Shown: positions 7,249-13,197 of the stretch, piece after piece
Position numbering within the stretch: position 1 is the first letter of the stretch
How the letters are laid out: each line of letters starts with the position of its first letter
Origin: CAYUUR01 sp052034685
GTDB lineage: Bacteria; Patescibacteriota; Saccharimonadia; Saccharimonadales; CAYUUR01
DNA length: 13,197 bases
Direction of reading: 5' to 3'
Assembly (NCBI GenBank): GCA_052034685.1
Contig: JBPOIH010000018.1
Coordinates: 1 to 13,197 of the forward strand
The notes under the pieces: generated by a model
What the model saw: the letters and a program-made list of their open reading frames with translations, nothing else
Databases searched by the model: none
Told to the model about the DNA's origin: nothing
Program-made: the position numbers and the translations under genes

Positions 7249-10197
7249 TTAGCTGGCTTTTTCGAGGCTAACTGTCAACTCAGCGCCCTCGACCTTTACC
7301 GTTTGCGTGTGGTTGTGTTCTGCTTTAGTCGCAAGTGTTTTAGCAAGTGTCTCCTGCTTAATCGTTTCAGCATGCTCCTCAATTGCTTTGGTGAGCTCTT
7401 TGTCTTCGGTAGAAAGACTCAAGGCAATACGATCATCGACGTTCAAACCCGCCGCCTTCCGTGCACTCTGCACATTCCGCACCACCTCGCGCATCATCCC
7501 TTCGCGCTTGAGTTCAGGGGTAAGCTTTGTATCGAGCTTGATGCGATAATATTCATCGAGTACACCAGCCTGGATGTTCTCAAGTACACTCTTACTATGA
7601 TCAACTCGGTCCTTTGTACTACTCACAGTAACTTCTTTCACGTTCAACTCATCTCTGACAATCTCCAGTAACTCAGGGCTGAAATCAGTGTAATCACCCT
7701 TGAGCAATACGGAAGCTAACGGCTGACGCACCTTAATTCCTTGCTCTGCTCGCAAGCTCAGGCCCACCGTAATCAGATGACGTATGACTTTCATGCGACC
7801 TATGACTAGCTCATTCACCTGTCCGCTCTCTGGCCAGTCTAGGAGATGTACCGATTCACCGCCTGTAAGCTTCTGGTAGAGCTCTTCAGCCAAGAACGGC
7901 GTGAATGGAGCCATGATCATAGAAAGCCGCACCAGCACGTAGTGAAGCGTCTTGTAGGCATCGTTCTTGTCGCCATCGTCCTCGCTCTTCCAGAAACGCT
8001 TGCGTGAACGCCGCACATACCAGTTACTGGCGTCATCGATGAACTCTAGCACTGGCTTGAGGGCGTTCGGTAGGTCGTACCGTTGCATGTGCTCATCAAT
8101 TTCGTGCGATAACTGATGTACTCTAGAAACCACCCATTGATCGAGTGGATTTGCCAACTGATCAAGCGGATCTTCAAGCTTGCCATCCCATTTCCAACCA
8201 TCTACATCGGCGTACATGGTAAAGAAATCATACATATTCCAGATCATGGCCAGTTTGCGGTTTACATCTGATACATCTTTATCCAGAAGTGAAAAATCTT
8301 CGCCGTTAAGAAGCGTAGAGCTTAGCAGTAAGAATCGTAAGGCATCAACACTGTATTCATCCATCAGTACGTTTGGATCAGTGTAGTTGCCGAAAGACTT
8401 ACTCATCTTTCGGCCATCGTTGCCTGCCAAAGTTCCATGAACGAGAGCATTCTTGAAGGCCTTGCTGCCAAACAAGCCGTTCGACACTGCTGCCATGTAG
8501 TAGAACCAGGCTCTAACCTGTGGTGTATATTCAACCACAAAGTCTCCAGGGAAGCTTTCTTCGAATTTTTCCTTGTTCTCAAACGGATAGTGGAACTGAG
8601 CAAACGGCATACTACCTGATTCAAACCAGCAATCCATCACCTTATCAATACGTCGATATTCAAGCCCATCTATTGTAAATGTAACATCATCTACCCAAGG
8701 ACGATGGTAATCTTCTAGCTCAACTCCACTCAGTTCTTTGAGTTCAGCGTAGCTACCTATCACTTTGACATGTACCTTGCCATTCTTATCGGTAGCTTTC
8801 CAAACCGGCATAGCTGTGGCCCAAAACCGATCACGGCTGAGGTTCCAGTCTGGTGCAGTTTGAATCGTCTTCTCTGAACGACCGTGTTTTAGGTGATCCG
8901 GGCGCCAATTAACCTCACCGTTGCCTTCAAGCATCTCTGTGCGCTGACCATCTATATCCATGAACCAGCTGGGGTGAGCTCGGTACATGAGCTTGGTGTC
9001 ACAACGGAAACAGTGCGGATATGAGTGACGGATGTACTCTATCTTCCAAACGACACCACGCTCAAGCAATGTTTTAGCGATTTCTTTATTCACGTCCCAT
9101 ATGTTGTGCCCCTTCCATTCACCAGAGGTGTAGAAGCCGTTTTCGTCCGTATTTAGCACCCATGGAAAGCCATTATCACGGCTAAGCTGGTAGTCCTCTT
9201 CACCGTATGCAGGTGATTCGTGAGCAATACCCGTACCATCCTCTGCATGCACAAAGTCAGCATGCCAGATCTTGAAAACCTTGGCGCCAAGGTTTTTGTG
9301 ATCATCAAACAACGGCTCATAGTCTTTTCCTACCAGTTCGTGCCCCTTGAAGGTGCGCAGCACTTTGTGTGCAACTGGCTGATGCTTCTCATCTGTTAGG
9401 ACTTTTGCAACAAGATCTTTAGCTATTACGAAGCGCTCATCACCCACCTCTATTTCGGCATATTCTAGATCCTGGTTGACTGCAATTGCGGAGTTACTCG
9501 GTAGTGTCCATGGGGTAGTCGTCCATGCTAACAGATACACATCCTCACCCTTGAGCTTAAACTTCACATACACTGATGGATCAGTATCATCTTTGTAGCT
9601 GTTATCCATAGCGATTTCTGCCTTACTAAGCGGAGTGGCATCACGAGTACAATACAAAAGTACTTTCTCGCCTTCATAAATCTTGCCCTTTTCGTATAGC
9701 TCCTTAAACGCCCACCAAACAGACTCCATGTAATCCTTGTCCATAGTACTGTAGGCGCCCTTGAAGTTCACCCAGCGGCCGATCCGATCGATAGTATCTT
9801 CCCAGAGTGATCCAGTTTGGACCATGTTGTTGCGACAGGTAGTGATGTACTCTTCGAGGCTGATCTTCGTGCCAATATCTCGTTTATCTTGGATGCCCAG
9901 CTTCTTCTCTGTGAACACCTCCGCAGGCAATCCATGGCAATCCCAGCCCCAACGACGTTCGACGCGTTTACCCTTCATTGTCCAGTAACGCGGCACGGCG
10001 TCTTTTACAATAGAGGTTAGTAAAGTTCCAACGTGCGGCACACCAGTAATGAACGGTGGCCCGTCATAGAACACATAGGCATTATCCGCTGGCCGCTGAT
10101 TAACCGACTTCTCAAATGTCTTATTCTTCTTCCACTGTTGGACCAGGTCCTTTTCGTACTCGATGGCTTTGCGCCGCGTGCCTGCTTTGAACTTCAT
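7249..10197 (-). CDS. ileS: Isoleucyl-tRNA synthetase, type 2 (eukaryote/archaea-like)
   Basis: This class I synthetase charges tRNA-Ile with isoleucine. At 982 aa it has the expected length. The HIGH-type motif is HVGT (55-58) within DGPPFITGVPHVGT, followed by WGWDCHGLPAE (84-94); KMSKS is at 597-601. The CP1 editing domain, which removes mischarged valine, contains WTTTPWTLPSN near 223-233, and a Zn-type pair HCFRC gives C396 and C399. The DALR-type anticodon-binding region follows from about 690. The sequence around HIGH and the absence of a C-terminal cysteine-rich zinc finger indicate the type 2 form, which in other bacteria is linked to natural mupirocin tolerance. The start is set by ATG with AGGA 7 nt upstream (10208-10205). 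A T-box-like leader lies directly upstream. The stop is TAA. Confidence 0.97.
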   Translation of the reverse strand: MKFKAGTRRKAIEYEKDLVQQWKKNKTFEKSVNQRPADNAYVFYDGPPFITGVPHVGTLLTSIVKDAVPRYWTMKGKRVERRWGWDCHGLPAEVFTEKKLGIQDKRDIGTKISLEEYITTCRNNMVQTGSLWEDTIDRIGRWVNFKGAYSTMDKDYMESVWWAFKELYEKGKIYEGEKVLLYCTRDATPLSKAEIAMDNSYKDDTDPSVYVKFKLKGEDVYLLAWTTTPWTLPSNSAIAVNQDLEYAEIEVGDERFVIAKDLVAKVLTDEKHQPVAHKVLRTFKGHELVGKDYEPLFDDHKNLGAKVFKIWHADFVHAEDGTGIAHESPAYGEEDYQLSRDNGFPWVLNTDENGFYTSGEWKGHNIWDVNKEIAKTLLERGVVWKIEYIRHSYPHCFRCDTKLMYRAHPSWFMDIDGQRTEMLEGNGEVNWRPDHLKHGRSEKTIQTAPDWNLSRDRFWATAMPVWKATDKNGKVHVKVIGSYAELKELSGVELEDYHRPWVDDVTFTIDGLEYRRIDKVMDCWFESGSMPFAQFHYPFENKEKFEESFPGDFVVEYTPQVRAWFYYMAAVSNGLFGSKAFKNALVHGTLAGNDGRKMSKSFGNYTDPNVLMDEYSVDALRFLLLSSTLLNGEDFSLLDKDVSDVNRKLAMIWNMYDFFTMYADVDGWKWDGKLEDPLDQLANPLDQWVVSRVHQLSHEIDEHMQRYDLPNALKPVLEFIDDASNWYVRRSRKRFWKSEDDGDKNDAYKTLHYVLVRLSMIMAPFTPFLAEELYQKLTGGESVHLLDWPESGQVNELVIGRMKVIRHLITVGLSLRAEQGIKVRQPLASVLLKGDYTDFSPELLEIVRDELNVKEVTVSSTKDRVDHSKSVLENIQAGVLDEYYRIKLDTKLTPELKREGMMREVVRNVQSARKAAGLNVDDRIALSLSTEDKELTKAIEEHAETIKQETLAKTLATKAEHNHTQTVKVEGAELTVSLEKAS

Positions 10198-10400
10198 GCT
10201 GCTTTCCTTTCAATATAAAAAGCTTCTACTTTTGCTGCAGGATCCGGCGAGTGACCGAAGGTTCCATCCTGCTGCCTCTTGTAGAAGCTCTTTCTTACAC
10301 CGGTGACGTCGGTTCAACACGTCGGGGTCTAATGAGGTTTCCCTGTTCTTCCCGCGCCTCGCAGTTGATAGCTGCTCAAACGGCTGTTCCCTGGTTGTAC
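10198..10400 (-). ncRNA. T-box riboswitch leader of ileS with very short Stem I (by eye)
   Basis: T-box leaders sense uncharged tRNA by codon-anticodon pairing and by pairing of the tRNA 3' end. Three elements appear in order. A hairpin GCAG/CTGC (10375-10361) has the 7-nt loop CTATCAA containing ATC (10369-10367), an isoleucine codon, as the specifier; placement in the terminal loop is as in the ultrashort actinobacterial ileS T-boxes. A hairpin GACGT/ACGTC (10323-10305) could be Stem II. An antiterminator has helix GCAGGA/TCCTGC (10272-10267 with 10242-10237), the 7-nt bulge TGGAACC (10266-10260), and helix TTCGG/CCGGA (10259-10255 with 10247-10243) around a 7-nt loop. The bulge fits TGGNACC. 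Odd: N is A, where tRNA-Ile with A73 would predict T. A transcription terminator lies at 10289-10217; translational control is an alternative. Confidence 0.75.
10217..10289 (-). terminator. Candidate regulated terminator in the ileS leader
   Basis: On the minus strand AGCTTCTAC (10289-10281) is complementary to GTAGAAGCT (10229-10221), which is followed by a T run (TTTTT, 10221-10217, then ATATT). The arms enclose the whole T-box antiterminator, an unusual arrangement because the usual terminator arm overlaps the T-box itself. A competing hairpin CTTCT/AGAGG immediately around the left arm could hold that arm away from the right arm. The regulatory logic is inference. Confidence 0.5.
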
Positions 10401-10406
10401 GTTGTA

Positions 10407-10434
10407 ATTTTACACTAAGCTTTGCTTTTCGCAA
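10407..10434 (-). promoter_or_regulatory. ileS promoter
   Basis: On the minus strand TTGCGA (10434-10429, four of six matches) and TAAAAT (10412-10407, five of six) are 16 bp apart. Initiation near 10400 would place the start just before the T-box leader. An 8-bp inverted repeat overlaps the -35 and spacer. Confidence 0.55.
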
Positions 10435-10438
10435 AGCT
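10418..10438. repeat. Inverted repeat over the ileS -35 region
   Basis: AGCTTTGC and GCAAAGCT are perfect 8-bp complementary arms around a 5-nt spacer (TTTTC on the plus strand). Position over the -35 suits an operator, but the same sequence would form a stable RNA hairpin in read-through from upstream. Which applies cannot be told from sequence. Confidence 0.6.
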
Positions 10439-10454
10439 GGGAAGAGCAGCCCGA

Positions 10455-10546
10455 CAAAATGTCACGCCATTTTGCCGGCGCGAACGGGGTCCCCAAGAAA
10501 CGTGTTTCTTGGGGTGTGGTGAGAAACCCGAGAAATGGGTGTCTCA
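10455..10546. repeat. Three tandem hairpins between the thioredoxin-like gene and the ileS promoter
   Basis: Successive inverted repeats on the plus strand are: CAAAATG/CATTTTG (10455-10474, 6-nt loop); CCCCAAGAAAC/GTTTCTTGGGG (10491-10514, 11-bp arms separated by GT); and GAGA-ACCC/GGGT-TCTC (10521-10545, with one mismatch). None is followed by a T run on either strand, so they are not clear intrinsic terminators. With the repeat at 10418-10438 they fill the 112-bp gap. A REP-like element, an RNA 3'-end stabiliser or a small RNA are options; I recognise no known family. Confidence 0.6.
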
Positions 10547-10810
10547 TTATGCTCGAACAAATCCAGCAACTTCGTTCATGAGCGGCAACTGTTCACCTTG
10601 CCACAGCCGCTGTACCTGCCCGTCTTCTTTAATAACCATGAGTGCCGGAAACTGGACAACATCGTAGAGTGACGCCATCGCCGCGCCATCGCGCGTCTCA
10701 AGACTGACAAGTTCCACCGGCATACCCTGAGAACGCTCCATATCCCGGGCATACGTTTCGACACTTCTCGCCCACTCCGATGACGGATGGTACAACGCTA
10801 CAATTTTCAT
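10547..10810 (-). CDS. Thioredoxin/glutaredoxin-fold protein lacking the catalytic cysteines
   Basis: The 87-aa product has the order of a minimal thioredoxin fold: strand MKIVALYH, a helix from about 12, strand PVELVSLE (31-38), helix AMASLYDV, the cis-proline loop QFPALMVI (53-60, P55), strand, and a C-terminal helix. Where glutaredoxins have C-P-W/Y-C, this protein has S-E-W-A (11-14), and it contains no cysteine at all, so it cannot do thiol-disulfide chemistry by the normal mechanism. It lies immediately downstream of nrdJ, where a reducing partner would be expected, but a terminator separates them. A structural or binding role is inferred. GAGG (10815-10812) is only 1 nt from the ATG, too close for a normal ribosome binding site. 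The stop is TAA. Confidence 0.8.
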   Translation of the reverse strand: MKIVALYHPSSEWARSVETYARDMERSQGMPVELVSLETRDGAAMASLYDVVQFPALMVIKEDGQVQRLWQGEQLPLMNEVAGFVRA

Positions 10811-10816
10811 ACCTCA

Positions 10817-10825
10817 AGTGTAGCA
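10817..10825 (-). promoter_or_regulatory. Extended -10 of the thioredoxin-like gene, possibly giving a leaderless mRNA
   Basis: On the minus strand TGCTACACT (10825-10817) reads as TG, one base, then TACACT (four of six matches). Six bases separate it from the ATG, so transcription would begin at or next to the start codon. The -35 region has only a T run from the preceding terminator. Confidence 0.4.
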
Positions 10826-10840
10826 AGCGTAAGCGGAATT

Positions 10841-10868
10841 AAAAAGAGGCGATTTCTCGCCTCTTTTT
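10841..10868 (-). terminator. Intrinsic terminator of nrdJ
   Basis: A perfect 12-bp stem AAAAAGAGGCGA / TCGCCTCTTTTT has a 4-nt loop, and on the minus strand it ends in TTTTTAATT. It lies 18 bp after the nrdJ stop. The A and T arms make it potentially bidirectional. Confidence 0.88.
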
Positions 10869-10871
10869 ATG

Positions 10872-10885
10872 TTCACAGCTGTGAA
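10872..10885. repeat. 14-bp perfect palindrome after the nrdJ stop
   Basis: TTCACAGCTGTGAA is a perfect palindrome lying between the nrdJ TAG stop and its terminator. It resembles a dimeric protein-binding site more than an RNA hairpin, since it has no loop. It is not a parS site, which has TTTCACGTGAAA at its core. Confidence 0.5.
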
Positions 10886-10886
10886 T

Positions 10887-13197
10887 CTAGCTACAGCCAG
10901 TGGTTGAACCGCAGGCGGTACAGACGTAGCAGCTGCCGGCACGCTGGGTCTGGTTACCACAGTTGAAACACATCGGTGCTGTATCGTCTGACTTTGAGGC
11001 CGACGGCTTAGTAGTAACTACTGATTGTGGTGCGGTTACTGCTGCCGCAGATACAGTCGTCGTGTCATCGACCTTGCTTTCGGCGTTCGGTTCGCTGGCA
11101 CCATCCTCAAGCAAGCTGGTCTGCTCTTCAGGCATGTCGTCAATCGATGCCAGACCGAGTTCCAGACGATCATCGAACGACAGATAGCTGAGCGCTAGGC
11201 GGCGAGCGATGTAATCGATGATTGAAGTGGCTGTGCGGATCTCTGGATCATCAGTGATACCAGATGGTGCGAAGCTCATGCTGGTCAGTGATTTGACGTA
11301 ATCCTTCAGTGGTACGCCGAACTGCAAACCGTGGCTGACACTGATGGCGAACGCATCGAGAATGCCCCGCAAGGTTGACCCTTGCTTGCTGACATTAACG
11401 AAGATTTCTCCCGGAGTACCATCTTCATATTCACCAACAGTCATATAACCATGGCTATCAGCGACTCTGAACGAGAAGGTCTTGGCCGTTCGTGTCTTCG
11501 GCATTGCCCGCCGTATTGCACCTTTTACAACAATCTTGTCATTCAAGGTCTCCACGGTGTCTTGCACTGTAGCGGTTGCTGCCGACTTGTCTTCTGCGCC
11601 TTCTTTCTTAGCCATAGAGAGCGGCTGCGCAACCTTACAGTTGTCACGGTAGATAGCTACCGCTTTGAGGCCAAGTTTCCATGACTCGATGTGTAGCTGT
11701 TCGACATCCTCAACACTAACGTCTTCAGGCATGTTGACCGTCTTACTGATTGCACCTGAGATAAATGGCTGGACCGCTGACATCATTTTGACGTGACCCA
11801 TGTAGTGGATTGGGTTGTCGCCCATGGAGCACGCAAAGACCGCTTCGTGATCTTTCTTGAGGTGAGGCGCTCCAAGTATTGTTTTTTCTACATCGATGTA
11901 GTTCACAATATCGTCGATCTGGGCCTTTGTGTAGCCCAGTGACTTCAAGGCGCGTGGCACAGTCTGGTTGACAATGTGCATTGTGCCACCACCGACCAGT
12001 TTCTTAACTTTGACGAGACCAAGATCTGGTTCAATACCAGTTGTATCACAGTCCATCATCAGTCCAATAGTACCGGTTGGTGCCAATACGGAAGCCTGTG
12101 AGTTACGGACGCCGTAGCGGGCACCGAGCTCAACCGCTTCATCCCATGAGGCCGCAGCGGCACTGAGCAGCTCTTCCGCGACGAGTCCGACATTGATGTT
12201 CGATACTTCCTCACGATGCATCTGTAGTACACGGTTCATCGCCTCTTTGTCCTTGTGGTAGCCCGCGAACGGACCAACTCGGCGAGCAAGCTTAGCGCTG
12301 GTCGCATAGGCTGTACCTGTCATCAGCGCTGTTACGGCTGCGGCCTGTGCACGACCCTCATCTGAGTCGTATGGCAAGCCCTGTGCCATCAGCATGGCAC
12401 CGAGATTAGCGTAGCCAAGGCCGAGCTCACGGTAGGCCCGGGCGTTCTTGCCGATAGATTCGGTTGGATACTCTGAATAGCCAACGAGGATTTCCTGAGC
12501 TGTAAAGACAAGTTCTACCGTATGGATGAAGGCACGGATATCGAAGCTGCCGTCGTCGTTCAGATACTTGAGCAAGTTGATTGATGCCAAGTTACAGGCT
12601 GAGTTATCGAGGTGCATGTACTCTGAACATGGGTTAGAGGCATTGATACGACCGGCATTTGGCGCAGTGTGCCATCGGTTGATGGTGGTATCGAACTGCA
12701 TGCCAGGATCGGCACATTCCCAGGCAGCCTGGTTGATCTGACGAAACAGATCACGAGCCTTCACCTTACGGACTGACTTGCCGGTTTTTACTTCTCTGAG
12801 ATCCCAGTCAGCATCATCAACAACGGCTTGCATGAATTCGTCAGTGACACGAACCGAGTTATTTGCGTTCTGGTACTGGACAGAGAAGATATCTTTGCCG
12901 TCGAGCGTCATATCATAACCTGCTGCTTCCAGCACACGAGCCTTGCGCTCTTCAATCGCCTTACACCAGATGAATTCTTCGATATCTGGGTGATCGACGT
13001 TTAGTATGACCATCTTGGCTGCACGCCTGGTCTTACCACCACTCTTGATCGCACCAGCTGAAGAGTCAGCCCCACGCATGAAGCTTAAGGGACCAGAGGC
13101 CGTGCCGGCACTCTTACCAAGCCGCTCGACCGATGAACGAATTGGGCTCAGGTTGACACCAGAACCAGAACCACCCTTAAAGATCATGCCTTCTTCT
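10887..13197 (-). CDS. nrdJ: Vitamin B12-dependent (class II) ribonucleotide reductase, 5' end outside the window
   Basis: NrdJ reduces ribonucleotides to deoxyribonucleotides using adenosylcobalamin to make a thiyl radical, independently of oxygen. The frame is open to the right edge: E-E-G precedes the first visible Met (13187), and MIFKGGSGSGVNLSP is an internal family motif, so that Met is not the start. Numbering from it, NPCSE (185-189) holds the active-site Asn, thiyl-radical Cys187 and Glu; Cys198 in NSACNLASINL matches one of the redox pair of Thermotoga NrdJ (C322 and C333 there); the other redox Cys lies off-window. APTGTIGLMMDCDTTGIEPD is the phosphate-binding and core region. A Thr/Ala-rich linker leads to a C-terminal cysteine cluster (C740, C743, C753, C756, C759, C765), the usual zinc-ribbon-like, re-reducing tail. 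By that alignment about 130 or more N-terminal residues are missing. The stop is TAG, followed by a terminator. Confidence 0.95.
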   Translation of the reverse strand, partial: EEGMIFKGGSGSGVNLSPIRSSVERLGKSAGTASGPLSFMRGADSSAGAIKSGGKTRRAAKMVILNVDHPDIEEFIWCKAIEERKARVLEAAGYDMTLDGKDIFSVQYQNANNSVRVTDEFMQAVVDDADWDLREVKTGKSVRKVKARDLFRQINQAAWECADPGMQFDTTINRWHTAPNAGRINASNPCSEYMHLDNSACNLASINLLKYLNDDGSFDIRAFIHTVELVFTAQEILVGYSEYPTESIGKNARAYRELGLGYANLGAMLMAQGLPYDSDEGRAQAAAVTALMTGTAYATSAKLARRVGPFAGYHKDKEAMNRVLQMHREEVSNINVGLVAEELLSAAAASWDEAVELGARYGVRNSQASVLAPTGTIGLMMDCDTTGIEPDLGLVKVKKLVGGGTMHIVNQTVPRALKSLGYTKAQIDDIVNYIDVEKTILGAPHLKKDHEAVFACSMGDNPIHYMGHVKMMSAVQPFISGAISKTVNMPEDVSVEDVEQLHIESWKLGLKAVAIYRDNCKVAQPLSMAKKEGAEDKSAATATVQDTVETLNDKIVVKGAIRRAMPKTRTAKTFSFRVADSHGYMTVGEYEDGTPGEIFVNVSKQGSTLRGILDAFAISVSHGLQFGVPLKDYVKSLTSMSFAPSGITDDPEIRTATSIIDYIARRLALSYLSFDDRLELGLASIDDMPEEQTSLLEDGASEPNAESKVDDTTTVSAAAVTAPQSVVTTKPSASKSDDTAPMCFNCGNQTQRAGSCYVCTACGSTTGCS

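Noticed and set aside
10491..10514. Long GC-rich hairpin as terminator of the thioredoxin-like gene
   Set aside because: No T run follows on either strand, so it does not meet the intrinsic terminator pattern.
10872..10885. parS-like centromere site
   Set aside because: The outer arms resemble parS, but the 4-bp AGCT centre breaks the TTTCACGTGAAA core, and the site is about 10 kb from parB.
13185..13187. Met at 13187 as the true start of the ribonucleotide reductase
   Set aside because: It falls inside the conserved internal motif (E)G-MIFKGGSGSG, the frame stays open to the window edge, and the N-terminal redox cysteine region is missing.
1..13197. UGA recoded as glycine, as in some other Patescibacteria
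   Set aside because: Every gene reads through without any in-frame TGA and glycine uses normal codons. All six visible stops are TAA or TAG, but six stops are too few to say that TGA is avoided.

Overview
All seven genes in this window lie on the minus strand, so transcription runs from high to low coordinates. The combination points to a Patescibacteria (CPR) genome, most likely Candidatus Saccharibacteria (TM7): a B12-dependent ribonucleotide reductase, a eukaryote/archaea-like (type 2) isoleucyl-tRNA synthetase, parAB, and a giant single-pass surface protein built from phage-tail-fibre-like modules with repeated LQEWQ motifs. The lineage is inferred from memory of these families, not from a search. 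No gene is interrupted by an in-frame TGA, so the UGA=Gly code of Gracilibacteria/Absconditabacteria does not fit.

Layout in transcription order. At 13197-10887 is the 3' part of nrdJ (adenosylcobalamin-dependent class II ribonucleotide reductase), whose 5' end lies beyond the window; a strong terminator follows at 10841-10868. At 10810-10547 is a small thioredoxin/glutaredoxin-fold protein that has lost its catalytic cysteines. A 349-bp non-coding stretch (10198-10546) follows. Its upstream part is a row of four hairpins of unknown role. Its downstream part is a promoter plus a leader that folds by eye as a T-box riboswitch with a very short Stem I and an AUC (Ile) specifier, ahead of ileS (10197-7249). 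Next come rplU (ribosomal protein L21) with a good sigma70-type promoter and an intrinsic terminator, then a secreted/membrane protein of 266 aa whose C-terminal two-helix hairpin resembles an F0 c-subunit hairpin, then the 1542-aa surface fibre, then parA and the start of parB, which runs off the left edge.

How the parts relate. nrdJ supplies dNTPs; ileS and rplU are translation functions, with ileS probably sensing uncharged tRNA-Ile. The 266-aa protein and the fibre are two consecutive envelope proteins with no evident terminator between them, and may form one surface structure, possibly for attachment to a host cell (inference). parA-parB is the chromosome segregation pair, separated by one base. 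The most unusual items are the T-box-like leader and its atypical features, the hairpin row upstream of it, the modular fibre, the F0-c-like membrane protein and the cysteine-less thioredoxin-like protein.
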